A stretch of DNA of 64,000 bases from Marsupella aquatica (GCA_973895155.1 OZ316896.1:21576001-21640000); one strand, 5' to 3'; shown: positions 47,601 to 59,542, counted from the stretch's first letter. The notes: generated from the letters alone by a model not told the origin. Translations and numbers: made by a program.

Positions 47601-48319
47601 ATAAGCTTGCCATAATCTTTATAAAATATTTTAGAATTTTAATAAAAATCCTAGAATGCTGGGTGGCTACTTTGGTTGTAGAAATCTGAGTGTATTAAAA
47701 AAACTCATATGATTTGGTTTTGATCCAATTTTTTGGCTACATTTTTGGATTCGAGAGGTACAAAAGTTCAATTCCCAGTTCAATTGGTAGACTAAAATGA
47801 AACCTAACATTATAGTCAATGCATATAAACCATTATAAGGAATTTAGAACTTGCCTTAGTTAAAGGGGAGTTAAGTATGTGGGGTTGGATTCGCATAATG
47901 ATCCTCTTTTGCTTTCAACCTCAAATTCATGGGTCCAGATACAAAAAGGAGCAGATACAAGACCGTTAGGAATCCAAGTGAGGTTTAAATACCAAGTGGA
48001 TCCCACTGTCTTGGTATGCAAACCATTACTTTAATTAGGGTTCCTGAAAGGGAAATGAGATATAACTGCAGAAAATGGTTTCTTGTATGGACCCCTGTTG
48101 GTTTTGGAGCCATGTCTGCCTTAATTAGTATAACAAAATTAGTTGGAGGTAAAAAATGGACCCCTTGGTTATGTAGGTTTGATGTTATTCAACAAGTGAC
48201 TAAGTTAGAACACGTACATGAAGAGTCCATATTAGAATAAATTTGAATATGGAGATGAGAGAAAAAAAACAAATAGATTATTCATGGAAGAAGTGCATGC
48301 ACAAGGGTTCCCTTGGTAC

Positions 48320-48520
48320 TCCTATGTCCATAGAGTCCATGCAAGATTCTATAGAAGCCAAAGAGTTTCTTAGTTAATTAAATTTGTATTCCTTTATCCA
48401 TAGTAGTCAAAGGGTTTCTTATATTCACTTGGTGTTCCATTTTCCATACTAATAACCAAATGGTTTCTTACATTACTTTGGTAAACATTACAGTAGTTAA
48501 AGAGTTTCTTTCTACCCATG
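48320..48520. repeat. Degenerate about-60-bp tandem units
   Basis: AAGAGTTTCTTA / AAGGGTTTCTTA / AAATGGTTTCTTA / AAGAGTTTCTTT words follow CCATA-TA words at roughly regular spacing (about 48362, 48408, 48460 and 48498). There is no coding content. Confidence 0.5.
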
Positions 48521-48559
48521 ATTATTCCCAAAATTTCTAATTAAATATAAAACTCTTAC

Positions 48560-48870
48560 AATCTACTGGAAAACACTGACATATCAATCACAACGCATCC
48601 AAAGGTTATTTTCTTTTACCCCCCTTTTACCCTTTGATTTGTTTATTTGAAATATTATTTTAAGTTTTCAATTGTTTTTACAGTTACAAGGTATTCAATT
48701 TTTCAAGATTTCAATTATTCAAGAATTGTTTCAAACACACATAGTCTTGTTTGGTGCTTTTTGCATAACGAATCGTTCTGGTTTGTGATCAATAGTGCTG
48801 ATGTGACTGCACATGCTTCCAGGAAGTTTGGAAGGAACTTCCCATGGGGTCCCTAACCAAATTGCCTATG
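48560..48870. repeat. Dispersed repeat family, copy 3
   Basis: AAAACACTGACATATCAATCACAA, CATCCAAAGGTTA, then TCGTTCTGGTTTGTG, GTGCTGATGTGACTGCACATG and GGGGTCCCTAACC. It matches copy 2 over its length with moderate divergence. Confidence 0.45.
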
Positions 48871-51800
48871 AATAATGCCATGACTGGAAAGAGGAACTTT
48901 GAAGTTGCTTCCACTCATATCTACTAGCCTTATTACCCATTATTTGAATGTAAATAGATATAAGACAGAAACATTCTTGCAAAACAAAGATGCTCTTGTT
49001 CATTTTTGCCTCACTCAACCCTCTTTTCTACACCAGCCCTCACTTCTATTTTTTCTTTATTGGGAGGCACTCTTACTTTTGTCCTAATTTAGAGTCAGAC
49101 AATGTCAGTATTGTTAATTAATCTATGCTCCCATCCTTTTTTTGGGTCCACCTTCACTCTGTTTTGTCCTATTGAAAATTAGGGTCTAGAGGCTTCACTC
49201 TAGATAGTAGCCCTTGAATAGCTTTGCATTGAGATGCTTTGCACCAACAGAAGTCAAGAACATCAGAAGAAGTAGAGCACATGCATGCAAGCTCGCAAAA
49301 ATCCTGGTAACAATGCGGATACTAAATTAAATAAGTTATATGAAAGTAGGTGTATACTTGGATCATTGCTGGTATTCACTTGCATATTTTGTGTCCCTAT
49401 TTTTTGAAAAAATGAGAAAGTATGTAGGCTAATAGTCTTTAGAAGTTTGGGATACTCTCACCCCACTCTCACCCCTTATTTCAGAGTACTATGAATGCTG
49501 GAATAACAAATTATTTGGATCCACTTTTCTATTCAACTGCCTGTCTATGGTCCCTGAGTTTTGCAATTGGAAAATATCAAAATGGAGGTTTAACGAGCTC
49601 CCCTCTATTAGTGATAATTTGGATAAGAAAGTGTATACTTGTTGGATCCAACTTTGTCGTCAACAACTTTTAATTTCAGGGTCCCTGCGTTTTGCACTTT
49701 GAGAGAAAATAGGATTCATGTATCAGAATTACTGTTTCTACCAATCGTCAACGGATAAGCTCAATACCAGATGGGATATATGGTTTCCATTTCAGATGCA
49801 ATACAGAGTGTGCTTTAATTTAGCTATGGGATTGTGTTTAAGACTTAAATACTGTGCCTGGAAACTGTGGTTGACAAGGGTACTTTCCTTCTTGAATCAT
49901 GCTTTAAATCAATGGCCGTCCCCGATCATCCACAGGGTCTGATCAGTGAAAATTATCTTCACAACAGATGCATGACTGTATCAATTACTGAATTTATCAG
50001 ACCGATCACATATATCTGGCGCAGTTTACTGAGTAAATCCTTGGAAGCAGGAAAACGTTACATCCCAGCATTTTCTTGCATGTGTACGTACCCAAAGAAC
50101 AGCGTACCCAAAGAACAGATATATACGGAATGGTTTCCAGAAGCACAAAGCGCAAGTTCCATCGATCTCCCTTGCCAATTTTTCCCCCTGCTTCCAGGAA
50201 ACAGTCCTTGAGCAAAAAGACTTCCACATGAAAGTCTTCGCCCGAGTGCAAAGTTCGAAGACCATACAAGTTTCCAAAAAATTAAATGTTCCACTCTGGT
50301 TCAGACTTATTGCACCCCGAAATTTCATATAATCTAGCGCGGTCAGATCCCTTCTGTCTCAGCAATTGGTGTGTCTTGCATTTTCCAGTTCGAAAGTCCC
50401 GGGTCTCTCTGTCTTATGGTCGATAGTGGTCAAGAAGCGACTACACAGTTCCTTTGACGAGTCCTCCACATTGTTAACTCGAGCACACTTTTTCTCTTTC
50501 CGAGCCACAATGATTAATTAACCTTCCCGATTCCCAGCCGCCCACACAGAGCAGCTATAGAGATGATAGAATCGTTTGGCATGGAGGGAATCTGTCAAGA
50601 CAATGAGACGATCCGCAATGCGCCATCGCCCAGGAATTCCTCGCTCCAAGCAACCGTTTAGCTGCCTAATGTAAGTACTGTTCGTCACTCAGGATGCCAA
50701 CAAGGAAAGTAAATTTTGTATAAAATTTCCGTCGAATCTTTCATGGCTGGTCTGATGAGACAGCAGTTTTCATGAAACAATCTTCAAGACTGTTTGCATT
50801 GCTCGGACTACTTCTGAACCCGCTTTCTGAAAATTTGACTGAGCATTGCACGGGGATATATTGTGAGGTGGGCATGTTTTCGGATGGGGGCGGGGCCATT
50901 AATTTAGGATTGAGATGCCAAGGCTTCATTGACATATTGAACACTGTGGCGCACCTATAAATATAAAAAACGATCAGAGATGTACAAAGTGATCATAATC
51001 TCCACAAAGCCCTGTCCAATCCCAAACGTTCATGAATAGTCCTGTGCCAATCTTCGAAACTTCACTACGCTACTGACTAACAGTGATCTGACCAGTGAAC
51101 GTCATGGTGCACTCCAACCTACCTACAAAGATACACAGTATGGTTGTGTGGGACCCCCGAGGAACGTGTGAACCGTTAATAAGCTGGGCCGATGTTTCCT
51201 GCGCTCAAAAGCTGGGAGAATTCCGGGGCTTCGGCACATTCGAGAAGATCTCCTCAGAGTCTGCTCAGGACCTCCATGTTCTCTGCTGATTACTTTGGAC
51301 ATGCTTGCACGACATCGAATTTGTTGAGTGAGACCTGGGCAACTGCATATATGCATCAGATCCAGGTGTTCTTATCCTTGAAGACCATGTAAACTTCTAA
51401 TCAAGGATTAGCATATTTTCATCTTCCCCGCTACAGTACTACTACAGAGTACTACATTAATGTCCATTTCTTCATCTCTGCATAGCACTCTATACCCAAA
51501 CAGGAAAGATCAAAATGACCAAGCTAGGCAAACAGTCTTGAAGATTTCTGTCCAGGGAAGTCAATCTCGAGGAAAAACATCCAAAGGAAACTAAGAACCG
51601 GTTACATCTCTTTACGTAAAGTCTCAGTGTAGTGTTGTGTTTGTTTATATAAGCTTTAAAAATAGAAACATGCAGTAACCCAAAGCATTTTCCATGCAGT
51701 ACCATGGAGCTTGACTCGTGTGCCGAGGACAGACAAGTTAGATCAGCACTGTTCGATCGAGAATAAACCACTATGAATTTCGTCCATTCTCTCAAATCAG

Positions 51801-51991
51801 CAGGGGCAAACAAAACACGGCTAGTAGGACCAACGAAACAGCATCCGGCGAAACAAGATGTGAAGGCCACAAAACTGAAGTACTCGATCCCTGCACCAAA
51901 AAGCCAATATCATCCATCGAATTACGGTACGTAAACCGGAACTATGGAGAATCTGGAACATCTAACAAGTACAAACTCCCGCACGGGTGTC

Positions 51992-51996
51992 AAAAA
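51992..51996 (-). terminator. Candidate RNA polymerase III terminator (T5)
   Basis: On the tRNA strand the first run of five T residues lies 46 bases after the tRNA 3' end. No closer run of four or more exists, so termination here is a reasonable inference. Confidence 0.4.
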
Positions 51997-52042
51997 GCAA
52001 GATTCGATGAGGTTTAGCACCAGGCAAAGCGTTTTCCAGGGG

Positions 52043-52115
52043 TGGAGTTGCAGGGAATCGAACCCCGTACCTATCGCATGCGAAGCGATCGCTCTACCAT
52101 GTGAGCTACAACCCC
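52043..52115 (-). tRNA. tRNA-Ala (anticodon CGC)
   Basis: A 73-base cloverleaf on the minus strand reads GCG alanine codons. The acceptor stem GGGGTTG pairs with CAACTCC with one G-T pair. The D arm is GCTC/GAGC. The anticodon stem ATCGC/GCGAT encloses the loop TTCGCAT. The T arm CGGGG/CCCTG, with one G-T pair, encloses TTCGATT. The discriminator base is A and no CCA is encoded, as expected in a nuclear gene. The B box GGTTCGATTCC is perfect and there is no intron. It appears intact and stands alone. Confidence 0.93.
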
Positions 52116-53380
52116 CTCTGACTTCGAGAAGCCAAAACCTAACTTTACTATGTATCGTCACTGTACAAATTTCCATGAACAAGATAGATATATATGTAAA
52201 TGGAAATATGTAAGGCATGACCATCATTGGCCCTAGCATGCATACATTAGTGTAGATAACTCCTTTTTGATAAGATGGATGTGGAAGAGATTATTTTGGA
52301 ACTGGTTTTTTATTGAGTTTTGTTGTTGGGTATTCAAGATTTCAATACAGTAGTCAGGTGCTGATACCACTGACTTTTTATTGGGTTCGCTACTGGGTTT
52401 TCAAGATTTCAACCTATGGTCTCAAAGTTGATACCTGCTATTCAGGGAGTTACGCCATGAGTATTGAGGTTAGCTTTTCAGTTGACCATGATAACGTACA
52501 CAGAACTTCAAAACGGTCCTTATCAGACTGGGTATGTAATGTACCTAGCAAGCAAACCCAGTAGGGGTCTGGAGATGCACTCAGGGCTCTCATGTCCCCA
52601 TTTTTCCCCAGCAAAAGAGGTGGATCACCAAGAATCTGACTACCTGGAGACGCCTAGGACATCCAATCGAATTCAGCACAACTGAGGAACAGAGAAATAC
52701 GGTGAGCGTAATACTAGGGTATCCAACTGATCCTGGTATAATTAGATGGTACCCTGGTCGTTTTTCACAGTGTCTATTTCAAAGAGGACAAGGTGTGGAA
52801 CCAAAGCTTCAGCAGGCCATTTAACTTTTCAACAGGGAAGGATGCGTGCAAGGATCAGAATCCAGATGGATTACTCAACATAGCCTTTCTGGACTCCTCA
52901 CGGCAAAAAACATCATCGCTGGGTCCATGCGTAGATCCTTGAGTGAAATAGTCTAAGAGACTAAACATCTCCGAACGAGATGGCTTATAGTTTACTTGTC
53001 GCCGGCCTTCAGATTAAAAGTGAAAGTAGCAGGAGTCGATATTATTTCGGAAGCGTTTCAGATGGCTTATAGTTTACTTCTCGCCTTCAGATCAAAAGTG
53101 AAAGTAGCAACAGTCATATTATTTCGGAAAGGTTTCAATTTCCCTGTTCTTCAAACAGAGTTTTAAGTGGTCAGAGGGAAACATGTACCTCAGACTATTT
53201 GGAGGCCAAATTTCTCTGAAAGACTGCCTTGCCTCGCTTCAAGTAACTTAATAAGCGTCAGCCCTTTGATAGAAAAACCAATATATACGTAGAGTTCCAG
53301 TCCACGGTTGACAACAGTTACCCATCGCCTTTTCCTTCATTTTGTCCTTCACCCGCGGACAAGTTACCGATCAGTACAAT
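52116..53380. other. Intergenic; 82-bp duplication
   Basis: No gene is recognised. A tandem duplication with 82-base period occupies about 52978-53140. The rest is unremarkable A/T-rich DNA. Confidence 0.5.
52978..53140. repeat. 82-bp tandem duplication, two copies
   Basis: Units starting at 52978 and 53060 share AGATGGCTTATAGTTTACTT, AAAAGTGAAAGTAGCA and ATTATTTCGGAA words with a few indels. They lie just beyond the 3' end of the reductase pseudogene. Confidence 0.85.
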
Positions 53381-56171
53381 TCAGCTCAAAACTACTCCTA
53401 GCAAAGTGTCCATTCGAAAAAAAAACTCCCCTTCTTTCTGGTCGATAATCTGCCAGTCCTTGAAAGACACCGTCTGAATTCTCTGCTCTTCCAGTAATCC
53501 TTATAGACCCAATCCCCTCACCAACCTTGCAGAATGGTCAGGTAACACGCCCAATTTGTGATCTTCAGGATTTGCGATGCGCTCAATCTGTAACAGGATC
53601 ACTTGACTACGTTACAGCCCCCTTCATTGATACAGATTCAACACCAAAATGCAGAACGATTTGTGCGAACCTATCTGGAATTTCAGAGTCAGTCTCAACA
53701 ATTCCTTACAACCTTAGATTCATGTTCCAGATTAGGCAAAAGGGCCACTCAAAGTGACAATCACTCATGCAGCAAAACAACCTGCTTTTCAGTTTTCCTA
53801 ATTATATTACAAAATCACTGTCGTTCTGAAGGTTCTTGAGTTTCCTTTTCCCAATTCCATGATAGTGCATTAGGCAGCCACAAACGATGCTGGTACTCCA
53901 CATAATCGTAAGAATATTCAATCCAAACAAACCTTGTAAGAAGGTCTTCTCGACACCGCCAAGAAGGCAGTAGAGCCACGTGGGATCTGAAGAACGAAAA
54001 CTGTAGCTGATGTCCTTTTCTCACAAGTTCAGTGGGCGCAGCTGCCGCAGCCTTGCAGAACAGCTCATAGATACGCTTGTAACTTCGACTCTTTTCAGTT
54101 CATCTTGTGAGCCACAAACAATACTGCTATTGAAGCCATATCATGGATTGACATTTTTCAAGCATTCCCCTCAACCTCATCGCAGCTAAAAGTCTTTACC
54201 TGAGTACAAAGCTTTTTTCTTGGGTTGGTGTTATACACGAGTACTCATAATACAATTGCATCTGTACACTTCTCAAAGAGAGTGGAAACTTAATATAAAT
54301 ATATTAAAAACCAGGCGAACTTACCAGATCTACTTGGGAAGTGACTAGATCAGTTGATGTATCTTCACATATAACGATTGTATCCATGGCGAAACAGGAT
54401 GGCTCAATGGCGCGCACGCATCCATGGCGAAACAGGATGGCTCAATGGCACGCAACGAAAGTGAAGTATTGCATTGAAATAAGTCAAAGCAATGCATATA
54501 TTGAATATGAGTAGACGGACACAAGCGAATGGCAAAGGCATCTTCGAGTTATATATCTCTTGTGAGCAAATATATATTTCTAAGGAGTAGTGTATGATTT
54601 CCTGGTACACACCTAGAATTTCCCGTAACTCTTTTGCAGTGCAAGCTGCCTGTACGGGTCCTCGCCTTCCAACTAAGTACACTCTCCTATAAACCTTTGC
54701 CGCCAGTTCATGAGAGCGAAACAGACTGGATAAACAAATGAAGACAAACAGGCCCCAAACATAATTTTGCATCGACGCTGTTCTAGGAATGTAAAAAGCT
54801 GTTATACGGCACCAAACGCACATGAAAAGGGCAAGCACCAATGAAAGAACATGGAACCACAACAACTCCTGGCAGCTTGACAACCACCTGACGTACGTGA
54901 CTCTAGCTCTCGCAGTGCAGCTAAGGCATGCTCATAAATGTCTGTCGTTACGAGATCGCTGATGGGTCTGAGGATACGAGCCACGTTTAATTTCCTTGTG
55001 AAAATGGCAAAAGAAAACGATCTAGAGCGCATAGCACGTCAGTGACGGGAACCTTTGTGACCCCATACATGTGGCATTGCAAATTCTCTCCGAAACTCTG
55101 ATATAGGTTACGGACTCTACCTGGCCAAGTATCGCAGTGGTGTCTGTGCCCTTTAGATCAACTGGTAAATTGACACAGTCGGTGTCCATTGTACTACCAA
55201 GCAAATTCTCTAGCTGAATGAACTCTAGGCAAGTCCTGCAACAAAAGGGTTCTGTAACTAGTCAGAGATCAAAATCTATCCCTCTAGAATTGTCCAAGGA
55301 CAGAAATGTGTTAGGAATGCGAAGACCTCCGAGATTGGGCCAAAAAAGGTTGTCAAGTAACCACCCAGAACCCTACATCTGGTTTGTTAGAATACAGGCA
55401 GACGAAAGCACCCGCTCTCTAGATATGAAAGTGCCCCAAAAAGTTTGCCAGAATGCGAACGGCGAAACATGAGTTCTTTGAAAGGGCTACTGGAAAACTT
55501 GCAGCCAAGTGATCGCCTGACAGCAGAGTAATTTGAAAACAAAAGGTGTGCTACCTCGCCGGGTATTTTGAGCATTCAATATATCATGCACTCTCTGCAC
55601 CATACGCAAGCACAACATGCGGCCACATGGCCATAGATCTCAAAATACTCCAAGTACAGTGCCACTCCACAATAGATTCTGTTAGAAACTGTCTCTGTTC
55701 TCAGAACCTACAAAATGAAGCCAGGTCAGTCCCCTACAATGTGGTCATTGAAAAAACTGTGGTCGACCTATAGGCTTGAAGTGACCAAATGACGTCGCCT
55801 CATCATTGATAACAATAAGACCATTGTTGTGCCAGTACTTCTGAACTATTTCTATTTTACTTTGTGACCACTATATCCAATCTGTGAAAATGCGCCAGAA
55901 CTACCAGAAACCTCTACTGAAGTAAAATTCAGAAGTCTATAAAACCATCACTGCTTGACGTTGCGAGTACATATATATTGCAGACCGTTGGAAGTCAACA
56001 TGCATGTGATTGCTTTTCAGAAGTAATGTAGTGGCGCAACTGGACAACGTGAGAATTACCACATGAGAGAGTCTTCAAAGCACACCCAAGAATATCTCTG
56101 GACCCAAACAAACATATCCAAAGAAAGAACAGCGAGCTGCTCGCCACCCGGGAAAACTGATTGATCACCAA
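53381..56171 (-). pseudogene. Decayed NADPH:ferredoxin (adrenodoxin) oxidoreductase, mitochondrial type, intron-bearing
   Basis: The intact enzyme passes electrons from NADPH to mitochondrial ferredoxin. Minus-strand exon remnants lie in the correct order: VINQFSRVA (from 56171) and SFFGYVCLGPEI (about 56080-56120); LPVDLKGTDTTAILGQ ending at a GT near 55120; VARILRPISDLVTTDIYEHA (about 54900-54990); VYLVGRRGPVQAACTAKELR (about 54620-54680) before a GT; then RIYELFCKAAAAAPTE and HQLQFSFFRS (about 53990-54090). After these come GGVEKTFLQ (about 53930-53965), a worn VLHFGVESVSMKGA (about 53630-53670) and LLEEQRIQTVSFKDWQIID (about 53440-53499), ending at TGA 53381. Lesions include a frame change after the first exon's VAS, an in-frame TGA shortly after, loss of the G-x-x-ALD residues of the NADP-binding glycine loop, and frame changes near 53960 and 53550. 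The N-terminal FAD-binding GSGPAG part was not found. Introns remain, so this came from DNA duplication rather than a processed transcript. Confidence 0.75.
54383..54458. repeat. 38-bp tandem duplication, two copies
   Basis: TCCATGGCGAAACAGGATGG begins at 54383 and again at 54421, the units being nearly identical. It lies in an intron-like part of the reductase pseudogene. Confidence 0.9.
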
Positions 56172-56231
56172 CTGCTCCAATCCAAGAAGGTCCCAACCAA
56201 TCAGCTCGCGGCACCATTATTTGTCCTCCCT

Positions 56232-56315
56232 CAAATTTCCAGCTATATTTATTTGAGAATATTTCAAGTCACCCAAATTTCCAGCTATATTTGTTTGAGA
56301 ATAATTTAAAGTCAC
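56232..56315. repeat. 42-bp tandem duplication, two copies
   Basis: CAAATTTCCAGCTATATTT begins at 56232 and 56274. Both units end in AAGTCACC. They lie just upstream of the reductase pseudogene. Confidence 0.85.
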
Positions 56316-56717
56316 CCTTTCAACTTTCCAGTTTCTAATAAACCCGCGTCTTGTAAGCTTTGGGCCATGTTAATAGTGGAACAACAAGCACCATACCTCA
56401 CCTGATGCCATATTACCAAAATTCCAAATTTTATTCCAAAATATTCATTTCAAAATTTTGATTGGAACATATAACTAATTTCACCAAAAACAGATATGTC
56501 AGCGAAATCATGATGAAATTATACCAGTGGTGGCTACATGGCGCATTCTGGGCTGTCACAAGCTAATAATGCTTGTAGCATTCTCAATTTGCAAATAATT
56601 ATCGGACTTATGTAACGTTGCTTTAGTCCTTTTTGGGGGAGCTGGTATGGAGCTATATAGAGCCGCATGCTCACAAATCCAGGTCCCTTTATTTCTACAT
56701 GCCCCTAGTGTCCAAAA

Positions 56718-57254
56718 TTACCGCCATTCTTGTCTCAGGGATATTGGAATCTCTTCTCTGAATAAGCTGAAGAGTAATGAAAATCCTGAATTGACTAAGC
56801 AAAATGTCAAACAGAGCCAGGTGGTGACACCTAATAAGGATTCATTGATCTCAAAATGTGCAAATGACCTTGGATGCAATATGACAGTAGAATAAACTGA
56901 CAAGAAAGCAAGACCAGAATTCCCAAAGATTGCCCGGTGCACATCTAGGACTCCTCCTTTCACCAATTTTTGTGTAAACGAGACAATGTCAGCTGAGCTT
57001 GACTCGATCACTACATCATCAGCCGATGCATCTTTCAAATTGGCAACATGAGGCTTTGTTCTTCTGCTTACAAAATGCTCAACAGAGTTGTGAGATGTTG
57101 TATAGAACGCACCGCTCCAACTTTGCAATAAGAGGATGAAATGATGAGCCTCTTTCTCCAACTTTAGGACAGACAAGTCAGATGCTGTAGGCCAAAAGTA
57201 AATGCCTAATGAACCTTTGATCCCTATACTTGGTGATAGAATTTTAAAATACAA
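56718..57254 (-). CDS. Open frame of 178 codons, unrecognised; doubtful
   Basis: This is the longest frame outside assigned genes in the right half of the window. Its middle (about 56900-57190) reads protein-like, for example HNSVEHFVSRRTKPHVANLK and SADIVSFTQKLVKGGVLDVH, with mixed charged and hydrophobic residues. The two ends look like chance translation of A/T-rich DNA. I recognise no family. It may be one exon of a broken gene, since a GTCT or GT-type junction could end it near 56915, or a relic of the duplication that brought the neighbouring pseudogene. Confidence 0.25.
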   Translation of the reverse strand: MYFKILSPSIGIKGSLGIYFWPTASDLSVLKLEKEAHHFILLLQSWSGAFYTTSHNSVEHFVSRRTKPHVANLKDASADDVVIESSSADIVSFTQKLVKGGVLDVHRAIFGNSGLAFLSVYSTVILHPRSFAHFEINESLLGVTTWLCLTFCLVNSGFSLLFSLFREEIPISLRQEWR

Positions 57255-58111
57255 AATCTAACCTTCCAACGAGAGTCCTTATATTGAGGTTGACAGAGTT
57301 TGGAAGTCAAGGCACCCAGGTCACATAGCAGCCAGTCGACAGCAAAAAATCTTCTGAAAATGCAATGTCCACAATGTTTTAAGCAGCCAATTTTCAGCCA
57401 TGGTCTACAATTTGCAATTGTCAAACACAAGTGCCAAAGTCAAACTGGTTTAAGAGCTCTGGATATTAATACAAAAAAACAAGAAAATACAGTGTTTGTG
57501 CACATGTGTTTTGTTATGGGTTTAATGGTCAGCTTAATGGCTCAGGTTGAAACACTTTCTATCGAGAGCCAATTTTGGTCAGATCCTGTAACTTTGTAGC
57601 TGTAGCCATAACTGGACACTTGTGACCAACCCATAGTGAGTTACAGTCATGCTTTGAGACAATGCATACCTTGATTAATTATTTTGTTACATCAAAATGC
57701 TTAGAAGAACATTCTTCAAAAATGCTGAAAAAAACATTTCCCAAGCTTCTCAACTATTACCCCAAAATTTGTCCTACTGAAAGTTCAATTTTGAGCCAAC
57801 TAAATCTTTACTCGGGTAGACTGAGGACTGTAGACTGAAGTACTATAAGAAATGTGCTAAAACCTACACGGGGTTGAACTGTAAATTAAGGGCTTCTCAA
57901 AAGTCAGGTTTCGTGGCCACCCTTGGCCCTCTATGAAGAAGTTGATGTTCATTGGTAAGTCTTATCGACTGCCACTTTAGCAGTCCATAACGTTTCCAAG
58001 GACTATATAACTTACTTTTCAGGGTGGGGTTATTCTCAACTAGTTTAAAGACACCCTAGACACTAGATACTTGGAAAGAAGAAACACTTTAATTGTGCCA
58101 TATATATAAAG

Positions 58112-58267
58112 ATATACTTGATGGACTCATGAATTGAAATGTCTTTCTTGATGGACCCGATGAGACCCCATGAGCTTTTGGGTACATTGATTTGAGATCT
58201 ATCAAGGGTCCGGATCAGTCATGGGTCCATCAAGAAACACTTTGCATTTTGGGGTCCATCAACTATC
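58112..58267. repeat. Long imperfect inverted repeat, about 50-base arms
   Basis: Arms 58112-58162 and 58219-58267 pair at roughly three quarters of positions, with a perfect 15-bp block TTTCTTGATGGACCC (58144-58158) against 58223-58237. The loop is about 56 bases. It is a foldback structure, possibly a MITE or small-RNA source. Confidence 0.7.
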
Positions 58268-59346
58268 TCTCCCCTATACATAAAAGAAGAATTGAGTTTA
58301 TCATGAGGAAAACAGTTGAACTGCTACTCTCACTCTGCTAGTGGATAAGTGGACGTACACAACTCTCACTCTGCTTGCCTTTTCAGTGTTGTGTAGGCTG
58401 TGTATAATACTCGTGCGTCTCTATGTGCTTCTGTAGGTAACCTGCACGTGGTTTGTTTTTTTTTTTGCAAAGTTTGCGCAGTATGGAACCGTTCTTCTTG
58501 TGTTTCTTGTTGCATGAAAGCTTTTGTAGAGTGTTGCACTTTCTCCCCTTCTTTCAGGTTGGCCACTAACCAAAAATTGTGGTCCCCTAGTCTTTCAGTC
58601 TGGTCTACACAAATAATACATAGTTAAGCAGAAAGTCTATCCTCTGTTGGGTGGGTCACTCTGTTTTCCGCTTTCAAGGCAAACAAAATAACACATAATT
58701 AAAAAAACTGGGCTCCACTTGCAATAATCTGACCTCAGGCCTAGATAATGGTGGGCTGGAAAGAGGTGAGGAAAGAAATTTCCCACAAGACAGCCCCAAA
58801 AAATTATAGGAGGCAAAATTCCCCCAAAACAATGTTATCTATAATTGAAATTGGTGGTCAAAGCTTGGGAAAATAGACTAAGATATTTTATAGTTTGAAA
58901 CTTTTTCATGTTCCCACCTGCAAAGGTCTAGAAGCGAGTAAAATAACAGTTTGCAAATGAGAACAGCTTAATACCAAGATACCCACTACTGTAGTAAGTA
59001 GCAGTCCATGGGCAAATGAAACTCATCCCAACCCTTACTGTTATTTGCCTCACTAAAAATCAGCTTCACACCACCATATTCACAATCTTGAAAACCAAGC
59101 AACTAACTCAGTAAAAAGTGTATGAATGGACGAGTTTCACAAAATAATATGTTGCCAAACCAATGGTTGAATGCTAACCGCAATTTGGTGATCAACTTGT
59201 GAGTCCAGAGGATCCAATGCTACTAAGCTTTGCTAGTACCATCAGCAAAAAGTAGAAGGTCGATCCCTCGACCATCATTCTACTCTTAATTAGTGAGGGT
59301 GGGACCTTGGCCGGTAGCCCTGCTTGCCTTAAACCACCACTGTCCA

Positions 59347-59354
59347 TATAAAAG
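59347..59354 (+). promoter_or_regulatory. Candidate TATA box
   Basis: TATAAAAG lies 95 bases before the ATG of a possible first exon at 59442. The distance suits transcription starting near 59380. Support is positional only. Confidence 0.35.
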
Positions 59355-59441
59355 GAGAAGTGTCCAAGACTTCTCACTTTTTCACATTTCTCTCCTCTAA
59401 TGAACTCGGTGAGACTTTGCTCCACAATTTCAGGAATTAAA

Positions 59442-59542
59442 ATGGTTCTGAAAATGGTGAAACCTGGTGGATCCAGGTTTTTTCATGGATGGTGGCGCTT
59501 TAAGGACCCTGAGGCAAGAGCATATCATTCATGGCTATCTAG
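59442..59542 (+). CDS. Possible first coding exon of an unrecognised gene (partial)
   Basis: From ATG 59442 the frame reads a basic and aromatic sequence containing GSRFFHGWWRFKDPEARAYH, ending at a strong donor AG|GTACGTA (after 59542). Without splicing the frame would stop at the TAG near 59577. A TATA box stands at the right distance upstream. No family is recognised and no matching second exon was found downstream, where repeats and the 100-N gap intervene. It could also be chance. Confidence 0.3.

Larger units (their letters stand above)
43053..52042. other. Intergenic; decayed repeats, no recognisable gene
   Basis: About 43053-43520 is probably the lipase promoter and contains a TATATAA word near 43499 and a weak inverted repeat near 43379-43440. 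From 45 to 49 kb the DNA is A/T-rich, with several dispersed and tandem repeats listed separately. Open frames near 46360, 48016, 49867 and 51490-51870 were inspected and resemble no family I know. Confidence 0.5.
56172..59441. other. Intergenic; one unrecognised open frame and an inverted repeat
   Basis: A 42-base duplication lies at 56232-56315. An open frame on the minus strand (56718-57254) is listed separately. A long imperfect inverted repeat lies at 58112-58267. No other gene is recognised. Confidence 0.5.

Noticed and set aside
51490-51870. Minus-strand frame of 126 codons
   Set aside because: No motif or family resemblance and composition like neighbouring non-coding DNA.
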